The notes beneath the pieces were generated by a model. The model made no database searches. It was not told where the DNA came from and saw only the letters and a list, made by a program, of their open reading frames with translations. The position numbers and the translations under genes were made by a program. A stretch of DNA of 64,000 nt from an uncultured SAR86 cluster bacterium (lineage in GTDB: Bacteria; Pseudomonadota; Gammaproteobacteria; Magnimaribacterales; Magnimaribacteraceae): contig CACDOC010000004.1 of assembly GCA_902554355.1 (NCBI GenBank), positions 16,071 to 80,070 of the forward strand. Direction: 5' to 3'. The stretch's first letter is position 1, and each line of letters starts with the position of its first letter. This document shows positions 1-8,589 of this stretch, one piece after another.

Positions 1-168
1 TATAAAGGATGGGACGAACCAACAGCTGGAAAACAATCTTTTGATGAATTGAATGATATGGCAAAAGAGTTTATTCTAAATATTGAAGAACTTTGCAATG
101 TTCCTGTGATTATGATTTCTACAGGCCCTAAAAGAGAAGATACTATTATTAGAAAATACCCACTGTGA
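1..168 (+). CDS. purA: Adenylosuccinate synthetase, C-terminal end (partial)
   Basis: Frame 1 is open from the first base to a TGA at 166-168 and encodes the last 55 residues of a protein. The ending contains YKGWDEPTAG and VPVIMISTGPKRED, which match the conserved C-terminus of PurA (the E. coli enzyme ends in a similar ISTGP segment). PurA joins IMP and aspartate using GTP, the first committed step of AMP synthesis in the cytoplasm. The 5' part lies outside the window and the fragment is too short for the ORF track. The next gene starts one base after the stop, which suggests co-transcription. Confidence 0.88.
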   Translation, partial: YKGWDEPTAGKQSFDELNDMAKEFILNIEELCNVPVIMISTGPKREDTIIRKYPL

Positions 169-169
169 T

Positions 170-550
170 ATGAAATTTCTTAACGTTTTAATATTAATTC
201 TGCCTTTAAGTCTATTTACTGAAGAGATTACTTACAAAGAAGGTGATTCTTTTCAATCCACAAAATCACGTTCTTTAGTTCTCTATGAATATAAAGCAGA
301 TGCCTCTAGGGTTAACATAGCTCTTAGATTTGCATTTAACGTTGAAGAATTTATGGAATACGCTGCGGTGGATTCAAGGGATATTTACAAGGTAAGGAAG
401 GGAGATACCTTTGTTATAACAGAAAGTTTATATGACGGTGATATCTTTAGGGTTACTCTAACTAGCAAAAAAACTAATAACGACAAATATTTCATTCTTT
501 CAAAAGATTTAAAAGATAAGTCCCTAACTCAAATACAAGTAGAAACTTAA
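170..550 (+). CDS. Small putative exported protein of unknown function
   Basis: The 126-residue product starts with a Lys followed by a hydrophobic stretch (about residues 4-16, LNVLILILPLSLF), as in a signal peptide or membrane anchor, though no clear signal peptidase I site follows. The rest is polar and rich in beta-prone residues, with no cysteines or motif I recognise. It starts one base after the purA stop and ends seven bases before the DUF3604 gene, so it probably shares their transcript. It may be a periplasmic partner of the DUF3604 protein, but that rests only on position. Confidence 0.6.
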   Translation: MKFLNVLILILPLSLFTEEITYKEGDSFQSTKSRSLVLYEYKADASRVNIALRFAFNVEEFMEYAAVDSRDIYKVRKGDTFVITESLYDGDIFRVTLTSKKTNNDKYFILSKDLKDKSLTQIQVET

Positions 551-557
551 ACTATCG

Positions 558-2768
558 ATGAACCTTTATCTAAAAAGAACTTTTATAGGTCTTTTGGTAT
601 TGATTAGTCCTTTTTTATTTTTACTAATAAGCCTTTTTTTTAACTGGTTCGGTAAACATCCGGACTCAGGCAATATTGATAATCAGAGCGCTCCATTCCA
701 TTCTTCTCAAAACATAGAAGTTTCTGATGAAAAAAGAATATTATTTGGAGATTTACACGTACATACAACTTACTCCCTTGACGCATTCTTAGGTAGTTTG
801 CCAATCTTAGAAGGTGAGGGTGTTCATCCTGTAGCAGATGCATGCAATTTCAGCAGATTTTGTGCCAATCTGGACTTTTTTTCTGTCACAGACCACGCTG
901 AATTTTTAACAAGAAGAGAATGGGAAGATACCATAGAATCCTTGCAAAGTTGTTCTAGGATTTCAAAAAATAATGATGCAGAAGAAATTGTGCCTTTCCT
1001 CGGATGGGAATGGACTCAAACTAGTTTAGACCCGTCTAAACATTACGGACATAAAAATATAATTCTTAGACCTCTTGATGGAGAGCTTCCTGCTAGACCA
1101 ATAGGAGCATTGGAGAGTTCGTATTTAAATTTCATGGACACGCCGTTTGTCTATATTTATGGAGCTCTTATTTATGACTACAACAATATGTCAGATTATT
1201 TCAATTGGCGGCATAGAAATATTGTTATTCAAGATATAGAAATTTGTGAAAAAGACGTATCTGTAAGAGATTTACCAAAAGACTGCTTAGAGAGAGTGGA
1301 AAAACCATCAGAATTGTTTAGTAAATTAGACGAATGGGATATAGATTCTTTAGTTATTCCACACGGAACATCTTGGGGAAACACTTCACCACCTATGGCT
1401 TCTTGGGAAAATCAATTCGATTCTTCAAACCACGATCAGAAATATCAAAAATTAATTGAACTATATTCCGGTCACGGCAACACGGAAGAATATAGACCAT
1501 GGAGATCATTCAATATTGATAAAGAAGTTTATTCTTGCCCTCAACCTTCACTCGACTTCGTTCCTTATTGTTTTCAAGCAGGTGAAATAATCAAAGAAAG
1601 GTGCAGGGTATCTGCAGGAAGTTCGAGTGAATGTGATTCTCGAGCAAAGTTAGCTAGAGAAAGTTACGTAAGCTCTAATCCTTTTGGCATTCTTACGGTA
1701 CCTAAATACAATCCGAAAGAGTGGTTAGATAGCGGACAATGCCTAGACTGTTTCCTGCCTGCCTTTGATTATAGACCCGGATCCTCAATACAGTACGCTC
1801 TAGCTTTAAGAAATTTTGACGATGATAAAACTGAGGCCTATAGGTTTGGTTTTATAGGGTCTAGTGATAATCATGGAGCAAGACCAGGATCTGGTTACAA
1901 AGAGATAGATAGAATTATAAATAGTGATTCTAAGTACAAGTCTTCAGGTCCTTTAACAACTAACTCTGATGAAGAAGAAAGTTTCTCAGGAATTCCTAAA
2001 ACTGAAGAAGTTAATTTAGAAGAATTAATGAAAACAAGAACAGGACCTCCTCAACTAGAAAGAATTTCTTCCTTTCTCTACACGGGAGGTTTAGTTGCTA
2101 CGCATTCTGTTTCTAAAGACAGAAACTCCATTTGGGATTCTTTAAACAATAGAGAGGTTTATGCGACTAGCGGAGAAAGAATTCTTTTATGGTTTGATGT
2201 TATTAATCACCCTTCTAAGCAAATTAAGCCCATGGGAAGTGAATTTAAAATGGAAATTAATCCAAAATTCCGAGTTAGGGCGGTTGGGTCACAAAAACAA
2301 TTACCTGGATGTAATGTTGGAGAAGAATTCAATAGAGAAATTTTAGACAGACTTTGTAAAGGAGAATGCTTTAATCCAAGTGATGAAAGGAAGATTATCT
2401 CCAGAATAGAAGTAGTTAGAATTAGACCACAAGCCTATTCAGGAGAGCCTATTGAAAATTTAATTGAAGACCCTTGGAAAGTATTTGACTGTGAAGTTTC
2501 CTCAGAAGGTTGTGAAGTAGAATTTACAGATGAAAACTTTACTGATGCAAATAGAGAGATTATTTACTATGTTAGAGCAATCCAAGAGCCTTCATTCGCA
2601 ATAAATGCTTCAAATCTCAATTGTGATAGAGATGATTCCGGTAAATGTATAAAAGTTAATCTATGTGGAGATATAGATGGTCAAGGAGAAGGTGATTGCT
2701 TATCTCAAGTAGAGGAACGAGCCTGGTCCTCTCCAGTGTTTATTAAATCTGCTGCAGATCAGACTTAA
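558..2768 (+). CDS. DUF3604 domain protein, membrane-anchored (PHP-like)
   Basis: This 736-residue protein has an N-terminal hydrophobic segment (about residues 9-29), so the bulk probably sits in the periplasm. FGDLHVHTTYSLDA near residue 64 and FSVTDHAEF near residue 107 resemble metal-binding motifs of PHP-type phosphoesterases, and GSSDNHG further on adds another candidate metal ligand. The C-terminus carries ERAWSSPVF, shared with the paralogue at 18872. These are hallmarks of DUF3604 (PF12228), whose substrate is not established. The 3' end overlaps the convergent nusB gene by 26 bases. Family assignment is firm; enzymatic role is inference. Confidence 0.85.
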   Translation: MNLYLKRTFIGLLVLISPFLFLLISLFFNWFGKHPDSGNIDNQSAPFHSSQNIEVSDEKRILFGDLHVHTTYSLDAFLGSLPILEGEGVHPVADACNFSRFCANLDFFSVTDHAEFLTRREWEDTIESLQSCSRISKNNDAEEIVPFLGWEWTQTSLDPSKHYGHKNIILRPLDGELPARPIGALESSYLNFMDTPFVYIYGALIYDYNNMSDYFNWRHRNIVIQDIEICEKDVSVRDLPKDCLERVEKPSELFSKLDEWDIDSLVIPHGTSWGNTSPPMASWENQFDSSNHDQKYQKLIELYSGHGNTEEYRPWRSFNIDKEVYSCPQPSLDFVPYCFQAGEIIKERCRVSAGSSSECDSRAKLARESYVSSNPFGILTVPKYNPKEWLDSGQCLDCFLPAFDYRPGSSIQYALALRNFDDDKTEAYRFGFIGSSDNHGARPGSGYKEIDRIINSDSKYKSSGPLTTNSDEEESFSGIPKTEEVNLEELMKTRTGPPQLERISSFLYTGGLVATHSVSKDRNSIWDSLNNREVYATSGERILLWFDVINHPSKQIKPMGSEFKMEINPKFRVRAVGSQKQLPGCNVGEEFNREILDRLCKGECFNPSDERKIISRIEVVRIRPQAYSGEPIENLIEDPWKVFDCEVSSEGCEVEFTDENFTDANREIIYYVRAIQEPSFAINASNLNCDRDDSGKCIKVNLCGDIDGQGEGDCLSQVEERAWSSPVFIKSAADQT

Positions 2769-3150
2769 TTGCTTTATCAAGAACAGCGTTAACGTATTTG
2801 TGCCCATCTACAGCGCCATACTTCTTAGTTAGTCTTATGCTTTCGTTAATAATGATAGGTTTATCTAGATCTGAATGAAGCATTTCGTAAATTGCTAACC
2901 TTAGAGCATTTCTCTCAATTGGATCTAATCCTAATAGATCTCTATCCATATGTTGTTGAAGTAAGTTATCTAAATTAGGCATAGACTCAGTTACACCAGT
3001 TAGCAAATCTTTGAAATGGGGGTAGCGTTTTTGAATATCTTTATCTTTAAGGATTTCTTTTGCTGTTGATCCTCCCAATTCTATTTCATAGAGACTTTGA
3101 AGAACTTTATCTCTTGAGCGGACAGGTGATGTATTTTTTTTTGATTTCAC
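2743..3150 (-). CDS. nusB: Transcription antitermination factor NusB
   Basis: The 135-residue protein covers a full-length NusB: RSRDKVLQSLYEIE at the N-terminus, LLGLDPIERNALRLAIYEM in the middle, and the family ending INESIRLTKKYGAVDGHKYVNAVLD. NusB binds boxA RNA with S10 and promotes antitermination of rRNA transcription. It is the last gene of glyA-nrdR-ribD-ribBX-ribH-nusB, starting two bases after ribH ends. Its 3' end overlaps the oppositely oriented DUF3604 gene by 26 bases. In many gammaproteobacteria nusB is followed by thiL, which here lies about 20 kb away on the other strand. Confidence 0.95.
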   Translation of the reverse strand: MKSKKNTSPVRSRDKVLQSLYEIELGGSTAKEILKDKDIQKRYPHFKDLLTGVTESMPNLDNLLQQHMDRDLLGLDPIERNALRLAIYEMLHSDLDKPIIINESIRLTKKYGAVDGHKYVNAVLDKAIKSDLQQI

Positions 3151-3152
3151 AA

Positions 3153-3614
3153 CTAGTCAAGGCCAGCCATACTCATTGCCGTTACGGCAAATTCAGCACC
3201 TTTATTCATTTGATTTGGATCAGATCTCTTTTGTGCTTGTGCAATGTCATCCGTAGTTAAGACGCCACAGATTATTGGCTTTTTTGTCTCAAGAGAAGCA
3301 GTCATTAAACCTTCGATACATGCTTTTGAGATATAGTCAAAATGAGGTGTATCACCTCTAATAATGGCACCGAGAGCTATAACAACGTCTACCTTTTCTT
3401 TCAAAGCATAAACTTTAGAAGCTAGAGGTAATTCGAACGCTCCAGGAACTTCTTTGCTTAAAATATTTTTCTCGTCTACCCCATTTCTGAGAAGTTCTTT
3501 AGTTACTTCATCTAGAAGGCTCTCCACGATCTCACTATTCCAACTTGTGTACGTTATAGCATAGACCCTTTTTTTAGATTCTTGAGATATTTGATTAGAG
3601 TCTAAACCTTTCAT
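3153..3614 (-). CDS. ribH: 6,7-dimethyl-8-ribityllumazine synthase
   Basis: RibH condenses 3,4-dihydroxy-2-butanone 4-phosphate with 5-amino-6-ribitylaminouracil, the penultimate step of riboflavin synthesis. The 153-residue length is typical. Recognisable segments are VPGAFELPLA, VVIALGAIIRGDTPHFDYI and the late ICGVLTTDDIAQAQKR, which line the active site in this family. It starts four bases after the end of ribBX and is followed two bases later by nusB, so the three are translated from one message. Confidence 0.95.
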   Translation of the reverse strand: MKGLDSNQISQESKKRVYAITYTSWNSEIVESLLDEVTKELLRNGVDEKNILSKEVPGAFELPLASKVYALKEKVDVVIALGAIIRGDTPHFDYISKACIEGLMTASLETKKPIICGVLTTDDIAQAQKRSDPNQMNKGAEFAVTAMSMAGLD

Positions 3615-3618
3615 TCGC

Positions 3619-4710
3619 TTAATTTATAAATTCAGTTATTTCAAGATCAAAACCAGTAAGAGGGTATTTTGCTGAAGCTCCCAGTAGTCTTATTTTTTTA
3701 ACTCCCAAGTCTTTTAATATTTGAGCACCAACTCCCACTATTCTGGAATCAGGGCTTTCATTTTCATTAACTTTTTTCTCTCCTTTTAGAAAGGAAACAT
3801 TGGACAATAATTCTTTAGGGGTCTCTTGATGAGATAAAAGCAGAAGAACCCCACTACCTTCTTTATTTATTTTATTCATTGCTTGAGAAAAGGATAGCCT
3901 ACTACCAAATTGATTTATTCCGATTACATCTTGCAAGGTATTATTTTGTTGCACTCTTACCATAATCTCTTTGTCACTATCTAATTTTCCTTTAACTAGT
4001 GCTATATGAATATTTCCATTTATAGTGTCTTCATAAGCAAATAAATCAAATTCACCTTCTTCAGATTCAACCTTGGCCTGGTCAACTAGCTTAATGCTTC
4101 TCTCACTTATATTTCTATAGTGAATTAAATCAGCAATCGTTCCAATTTTGAGACCATGTTTCAGAGCAAATTTTTCTAAATCTCCTCTTCTTGCCATAGT
4201 TCCATCATCATTCATAATTTCTACTATCACGGCTGAAGGGTCTAGCCCTGCTAATGAAGCTAGATCTGTACCAGCTTCTGTGTGACCTGCTCTCGTTAAA
4301 ACCCCTCCATTTTGTGCCTTGATAGGAAATACATGTCCTGGTTGCACAATATCTTCTGGAACTGCATCCTTGTTGACTGCTGCCTTTATTGTAGTGGAAC
4401 GGTCAGCAGCAGATATCCCTGTGGTTACCCCACTTGCAGCTTCTATAGAACCCGTGAAAGCTGTGCCTAATTCTGTTCCGTTGTTTTTTACCATTTGCTC
4501 TAGGCCTAATCTTTTGCATCTATCATCATTAAGCGCAAGACAAATAAGCCCTCTGGCATGCGTTGCCATAAAATTAATTGCTTCGGGGTTTACCTTTTCA
4601 GCAGCCAAGATCAGATCACCTTCATTTTCTCGGTTTTCATCATCCATTAAGACAATCATTTTGCCTTCTGCGATGTCAGTAATTATTTCTTGTATGCTAT
4701 TCAATTCCAT
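3619..4710 (-). CDS. ribB: 3,4-dihydroxy-2-butanone 4-phosphate synthase with degenerate GTP cyclohydrolase II domain (RibBX)
   Basis: Residues 1 to about 205 are a complete RibB domain (DDENRENEGDLILAA and the HTEAGTDLA metal/substrate segment), converting ribulose 5-phosphate into the four-carbon riboflavin precursor. The C-terminal ~155 residues have the GTP cyclohydrolase II fold pattern but lack the zinc-binding C-x10-C-x-C; the matching stretch reads MVRVQQNNTLQDVIGIN with no cysteine. This is the RibBX arrangement known from other gammaproteobacteria. Cyclohydrolase activity is probably supplied by the separate ribA at 24656, which keeps all the cysteines. The function of the degenerate half is unknown. 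Confidence 0.92.
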   Translation of the reverse strand: MELNSIQEIITDIAEGKMIVLMDDENRENEGDLILAAEKVNPEAINFMATHARGLICLALNDDRCKRLGLEQMVKNNGTELGTAFTGSIEAASGVTTGISAADRSTTIKAAVNKDAVPEDIVQPGHVFPIKAQNGGVLTRAGHTEAGTDLASLAGLDPSAVIVEIMNDDGTMARRGDLEKFALKHGLKIGTIADLIHYRNISERSIKLVDQAKVESEEGEFDLFAYEDTINGNIHIALVKGKLDSDKEIMVRVQQNNTLQDVIGINQFGSRLSFSQAMNKINKEGSGVLLLLSHQETPKELLSNVSFLKGEKKVNENESPDSRIVGVGAQILKDLGVKKIRLLGASAKYPLTGFDLEITEFIN

Positions 4711-4712
4711 TT

Positions 4713-5807
4713 TTAATATTTAGGTACTAAAGAATATTTAATATCTTGTCCTAATTCTTCGATGTCTTCAATTTCGAGGTCAATTGTACCTAGTTTTTTT
4801 GTCACCACATCTAAATTAATGAAGGAAAGTCTATTTTCGCCTAGTAACTTGGGAGCTTTGTACAGTACCAGCTCATCTATTAAACGTTCTTGTAACAATG
4901 AGTTCATTATCCCTGAACCTGCTTCTACCATAAGATTATTTATAAGTTTTTCTTCAGCAAGGTAATTAACCACTTCCTCTAGGAATAAGTTAGGACTAGC
5001 TTTAAGTTTTGCTATTTCTATTCCGTCCTTTTCTTTAAGTTGACTTTCTTCATTCAGAAAAAGAAGGGTTGGGGCATCAGAAGAAAATATTTCTTCTTTA
5101 CCAGTTAAAACATTGTTTCTATCTACTATTACCCTTAGAGGTTGTTTAAATAAACTTTCGTTTAACCCAGAGTCTCTTGAAGTTAATCGTGGGTCATCTT
5201 TCGATAATGTTCCAGTTCCGGTAAGGATAGCATCTGCATAAGCTCTTATTTTATGGACGTCTTTCCTCGAATTAGAAGAAGTAATCCATTTACTTTCTCC
5301 TGATAGAAGAGCTATACCTCCATCTAAAGAACTTGCAACTTTGCAGCTAATATAGGGCCTTCCTCTTTCTATTCTAGAAAAAAAACCTCTATTTAGTTTT
5401 CTTCCTTCATTTTCTAGGATACCTTTTTCTACTTCAATTTCAGGGTGCATTTTTGTAAAACTCTTTTGGGCCTTATCCTCATTACAGAAGTAAACTTTCT
5501 TAATCCCATATTCTTTAATTGAATCCGCGCAAGGAGGAGTCTTGCCGTAAGTTGTACAAGGCTCTAGATTTACAAATAATTCTGATTCACTAAGTACTTC
5601 TTTAGCTTTATCACCAAGATTATTAATTACATCTTCAATTGCATTGATTTCGGCATGATTTTCTCCCGATATTTCATGCCAACCTCGTCCTATTATTTTA
5701 TTGTCATGAGTAATTACGCAACCTACCATTGGATTGGGACTGGTAGTTAAAGCACCTCTATTTGCCAATTCTAGAGCTTCCAGCATATGCTCTTTTTTGG
5801 AATTCAT
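4713..5807 (-). CDS. ribD: Bifunctional riboflavin biosynthesis deaminase/reductase RibD
   Basis: This 364-residue protein has both RibD domains. The N-terminal cytidine-deaminase-like half (about 1-145) carries HAEINAI and PCTTYGKTPPC, the zinc ligands and catalytic Glu. The C-terminal reductase half (about 146-364) carries SCKVASSLDGGIA and VEAGSGIMNSLL. It performs two consecutive steps from the GTP-derived pyrimidine to the ribitylamino compound. It starts two bases after nrdR ends and its stop lies two bases before ribBX. The riboflavin synthase gene that commonly follows ribD in related genomes is absent here. Confidence 0.95.
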   Translation of the reverse strand: MNSKKEHMLEALELANRGALTTSPNPMVGCVITHDNKIIGRGWHEISGENHAEINAIEDVINNLGDKAKEVLSESELFVNLEPCTTYGKTPPCADSIKEYGIKKVYFCNEDKAQKSFTKMHPEIEVEKGILENEGRKLNRGFFSRIERGRPYISCKVASSLDGGIALLSGESKWITSSNSRKDVHKIRAYADAILTGTGTLSKDDPRLTSRDSGLNESLFKQPLRVIVDRNNVLTGKEEIFSSDAPTLLFLNEESQLKEKDGIEIAKLKASPNLFLEEVVNYLAEEKLINNLMVEAGSGIMNSLLQERLIDELVLYKAPKLLGENRLSFINLDVVTKKLGTIDLEIEDIEELGQDIKYSLVPKY

Positions 5808-5809
5808 AA

Positions 5810-6265
5810 CTAATCGTTAGTTAATTTTTCAACTTCTTCAGAGAATTCCGTTATGTCTTCAAACCTTCTGTAAACAGAGGCAAACCTAATGAACGCAACC
5901 TCGTCTATTTTTCTAAGGTTTTGCATAACTGCCTCACCAACTAATCTTGAAGGAATTTCTCTTTCTCCAGAAGATCTTATATCTTTCTTTATATCTTCGA
6001 TTAATGTCTCTATTTCTTCCTCACCCACAGGTCTTTTTTCCAAAGCCCGGTAAAGACCTTCTCTCAGTTTTTGTTCGTTAAAGGGTTCCCTGGTGTTATT
6101 TTTTTGTTTTATAACTCTTGGCATTAATAGTTCGGCAGTCTCAAAAGTAGTAAATCTTTCACTGCATTCTGGGCATTCACGCCTTCTTCTAATTTGCTGA
6201 CCTTCAGCAATCAGTCTTGAATCAATTACTTTGGTATCAGAGAAAGTGCAGTAAGGACAATGCAT
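5810..6265 (-). CDS. nrdR: Transcriptional repressor NrdR
   Basis: NrdR is a zinc-ribbon/ATP-cone repressor of ribonucleotide reductase genes that senses ATP and dATP. I place the start at the internal ATG giving MHCPYC, ten codons after the track ORF start. Family members begin with this CPYC zinc knuckle, and this start sits two bases after the glyA stop, whereas the longer ORF would overlap glyA. The second knuckle is [12 protein letters not shown] and the ATP-cone runs from about residue 45 to 140 ([26 protein letters not shown]). The resulting 151 residues is normal for NrdR. Confidence 0.93.
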   Translation of the reverse strand: MHCPYCTFSDTKVIDSRLIAEGQQIRRRRECPECSERFTTFETAELLMPRVIKQKNNTREPFNEQKLREGLYRALEKRPVGEEEIETLIEDIKKDIRSSGEREIPSRLVGEAVMQNLRKIDEVAFIRFASVYRRFEDITEFSEEVEKLTND

Positions 6266-6267
6266 GA

Positions 6268-7521
6268 CTAAGAATAGACAGGAAATCTTGAACAAATATC
6301 TTTCACTTTGTTCTTCACTTCGTTAATTACCTGCTCGTTGTTTATATCATCCAGAATGTCGCATATCCAAGATGTTACTTCAGCTACTTCAGCTTCCTTG
6401 AATCCCCTTGTTGTTGATGCAGGAGTACCAATCCTTAGACCGCTAGTGACAAAAGGTGATTGCGGATCATTAGGAACAGCGTTTTTATTTACTGTAATAT
6501 TTGCTTGACCTAATGCAGCGTCTGCATCCTTGCCAGTTAGGCCTTTTTCTATGAGGTCAACAAGGAACATATGATTTTCAGTTCCATTAGAAACAATATT
6601 AATTCCTCGTTCCATAAAAGTAGCAGCCATTTTTTTAGCGTTTAGCTTAACCTGTTTTTGGTAATCTTTAAAACTTGGCTCTAAAGCCTCCTTAAAGCAA
6701 ACGGCTTTAGCAGCTATAACATGCATTAAAGGACCTCCTTGAGTTCCTGGGAATATGCCTGAATTTAGTTTTTTATGAATTTCTTCATTTTCTTTAGCAA
6801 GAATTAAGCCGCCTCTAGGACCTCTTAACGTTTTATGGGTTGTGGTTGTTACTACATCTGCGAATGGTATAGGCGAAGGGTATTCATCAGCTGCAATGAG
6901 TCCAGAAACATGAGCCATATCAACTAACAAATATGCTCCTACTGCGTCTGCAACTTCTCTAAATTTTTCCCAATCTACTATCCCTGAGTAAGCCGAGAAT
7001 CCTGCAACTATCATCTTTGGATTATGTTGCTTAGCTAATTTTTCAACTTCTTCATAGTCTATTTCGCCGGTTGAAGGATCAAGTCCGTATTGAAATGATT
7101 CATAAGTCTTTCCAGAAAAGTTAACTTTAGCTCCATGCGTTAAATGTCCACCATGGTCAAGACTCATCCCCAGTATGGAATCTCCGGCTTCGCAAAGAGC
7201 TAGGTAGACTGCAGCATTTGCGCTAGCACCAGAATGAGGTTGAACGTTAGCATAAGCTGCGCCGTAAATTTTTTTGGCTCTTTCTATAGCTAGAGATTCT
7301 GCAATATCAACGTTTTCGCAACCCCCATAGTATCGAGCCCCAGGATAGCCTTCAGCATATTTATTTGTTAAAACTGAACCTTGTGCTTCTAAAACTCTTT
7401 TAGAGGTGTAATTTTCTGATGCAATTAGTTCTATGTGATCTTCTTGTCTAGTTTTTTCGTTATCTATTGAAGACCAAAGGTCAGGGTCAAAATCTTTAAG
7501 TGTTTTATTGTTATCAAACAT
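6268..7521 (-). CDS. glyA: Serine hydroxymethyltransferase
   Basis: GlyA interconverts serine and glycine with transfer of a one-carbon unit to tetrahydrofolate, the main source of one-carbon groups. The 417 residues match the usual length. The PLP lysine is K230 in [31 protein letters not shown] and [11 protein letters not shown] are also present. It is the first gene of the operon running through nrdR and the rib genes to nusB. A perfect TATAAT lies about 38 bases upstream of the ATG. No clear Shine-Dalgarno sequence is visible just before the start. Confidence 0.97.
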   Translation of the reverse strand: MFDNNKTLKDFDPDLWSSIDNEKTRQEDHIELIASENYTSKRVLEAQGSVLTNKYAEGYPGARYYGGCENVDIAESLAIERAKKIYGAAYANVQPHSGASANAAVYLALCEAGDSILGMSLDHGGHLTHGAKVNFSGKTYESFQYGLDPSTGEIDYEEVEKLAKQHNPKMIVAGFSAYSGIVDWEKFREVADAVGAYLLVDMAHVSGLIAADEYPSPIPFADVVTTTTHKTLRGPRGGLILAKENEEIHKKLNSGIFPGTQGGPLMHVIAAKAVCFKEALEPSFKDYQKQVKLNAKKMAATFMERGINIVSNGTENHMFLVDLIEKGLTGKDADAALGQANITVNKNAVPNDPQSPFVTSGLRIGTPASTTRGFKEAEVAEVTSWICDILDDINNEQVINEVKNKVKDICSRFPVYS

Positions 7522-7558
7522 AAATAGTTAAATAATTTTTGGAAGGATATTTAAGATA

Positions 7559-7564
7559 ATTATA
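7559..7564 (-). promoter_or_regulatory. Putative -10 element for the glyA-nrdR-rib-nusB operon
   Basis: The minus strand reads TATAAT here, preceded by CTG, which would place transcription start about 30 bases upstream of the glyA ATG in the 72-base gap between glyA and nth. No good -35 match lies 16-18 bases upstream, so the promoter would be weak or activator-dependent. I see no riboswitch-sized leader. Confidence 0.4.
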
Positions 7565-7593
7565 CAGAATGAAATTCACTTCTTAGGATTAAT

Positions 7594-8247
7594 TTAGGCC
7601 TTATTTGTAATAATTGGAGACTTCCTTCCTTTATTAATTTTAGAACAAATAAAACAAATTCTTCCATCACAACCTCTGGCAGTGCAATGTTCTCTTCCGT
7701 AATAAATAATTCTTAAATGAAGCCTATTCCAGTCATCTATTGGAAAGCCTTTCTTTAAATCTTTTTCAGTTTGTTTAACATTTTTCCCTTTTGACAATCT
7801 CCACCTTTGAGCTAATCGATGTATATGTGTATCAACTGGGAACGCAGGGTGATTAAATCCTTGACTCATTACCACTGAGGCAGTTTTATGACCTACTCCT
7901 GGAAGCGCTTCTAAAGCTTCAAAACTTTCTGGTACTTTTCCATCATATTCTTTGCATAAGATTTTACTAAGTTCTGCTATGGCTCTTGATTTTTTAGGAG
8001 ACAATCCACAGGGTTTAATAATTTTTCTAATCTTCGAAGGGGTTATTAAGGCCATATCAAAGGGATTATCAGCTAATGCAAAGAGTTTTGGCGTAACTTG
8101 GTTAACCCTTACGTCCGTACATTGTGCAGACAACAAAACTGCGATTAAAAGCGTATAGACAGAGTCATGTTCCAGAGGAATGGGAGTTTCTGGATAGAGT
8201 TTCTGAAGCTCTTTGTTGATATAAATAAATCTTTCTTCTTTATTCAA
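7594..8247 (-). CDS. nth: Endonuclease III (base-excision DNA glycosylase/AP lyase)
   Basis: Nth removes oxidised pyrimidines and nicks the abasic site. The 217 residues include the helix-hairpin-helix LEALPGVGHKTASVV with catalytic K121, and D139 in PVDTHIHRLAQRW; both align with E. coli K120 and D138. The start is TTG, giving MNKEER, which aligns with the E. coli N-terminus. The C-terminal cluster cysteines are C188, C193, C198 and C201, spaced C-x4-C-x4-C-x2-C rather than the E. coli C-x6-C-x2-C-x5-C, so the 4Fe-4S loop is a variant. It is divergent from the small ORF at 8287 and separated from glyA by 72 bases. Confidence 0.93.
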   Translation of the reverse strand: MNKEERFIYINKELQKLYPETPIPLEHDSVYTLLIAVLLSAQCTDVRVNQVTPKLFALADNPFDMALITPSKIRKIIKPCGLSPKKSRAIAELSKILCKEYDGKVPESFEALEALPGVGHKTASVVMSQGFNHPAFPVDTHIHRLAQRWRLSKGKNVKQTEKDLKKGFPIDDWNRLHLRIIYYGREHCTARGCDGRICFICSKINKGRKSPIITNKA

Positions 8248-8272
8248 AACTTATTTCTTCTTTAATTAACTT

Positions 8273-8280
8273 AGTATACT
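8273..8280. promoter_or_regulatory. Palindromic AGTATACT: shared -10 element of a divergent promoter
   Basis: The 39-base gap between nth (-) and the ORF at 8287 (+) contains AGTATACT, which reads TATACT on both strands. Transcription from the + strand element would start close to the ATG at 8287, so that message may be leaderless. On the minus strand it would give a leader of about 20 bases before the TTG start of nth. Neither direction has a good -35 box. The symmetry is seen directly; promoter function is inferred. Confidence 0.4.
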
Positions 8281-8286
8281 GCTTTA

Positions 8287-8580
8287 ATGCTTGATGGAAG
8301 AGTCAAAAAAATTGTAGTTTTTTTAAAAGAAAAACTTACTGAAGAGACAGAGTCATCTAGGGCAATGTTAAGAACCTATTCAGATTTTTTAAAAGGTGAA
8401 GCGACCGAAGAGGACCTCGAAAGGGCCAACAAACAACTTAATGAAATTCTTAAAGATTTAAGTTTAGGCCTGATGGCAGTTATACCTTTAGCTCCCATAA
8501 CAATTCCTATGATCGCAAAATTTGCAAAGAAGCATGATATTGATTTGCTTCCCGAATGGTTCAAGGACTCGTTGAAGTAG
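8287..8580 (+). CDS. Small conserved-looking protein, weakly LETM1-like C-terminus
   Basis: The 97-residue product has an acidic, helical N-terminal half (residues 1-60, rich in Glu and Lys) and a hydrophobic segment LGLMAVIPLAPITIPMIAKF (about 62-81) followed by HDIDLLPEWF. The PLAP...IDLLP arrangement is reminiscent of the conserved core of LETM1-like proteins, but the match is short and I would not assign function from it. It stands alone between nth (divergent) and a nitronate monooxygenase gene (convergent, 9 bases away). The absence of a leader and Shine-Dalgarno fits leaderless initiation. Confidence 0.6.
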   Translation: MLDGRVKKIVVFLKEKLTEETESSRAMLRTYSDFLKGEATEEDLERANKQLNEILKDLSLGLMAVIPLAPITIPMIAKFAKKHDIDLLPEWFKDSLK

Positions 8581-8589
8581 TTTTTTTCT

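Noticed and set aside
6266-6295. Longer N-terminus for NrdR ([10 protein letters not shown])
   Set aside because: It would overlap glyA and add residues before the invariant CPYC zinc knuckle that begins other NrdR proteins.
7522-7593. Riboswitch (FMN or glycine type) upstream of glyA and the rib genes
   Set aside because: The leader is only about 72 bases and has no extended stem or conserved riboswitch motif; ribBX itself has a two-base gap to ribD.
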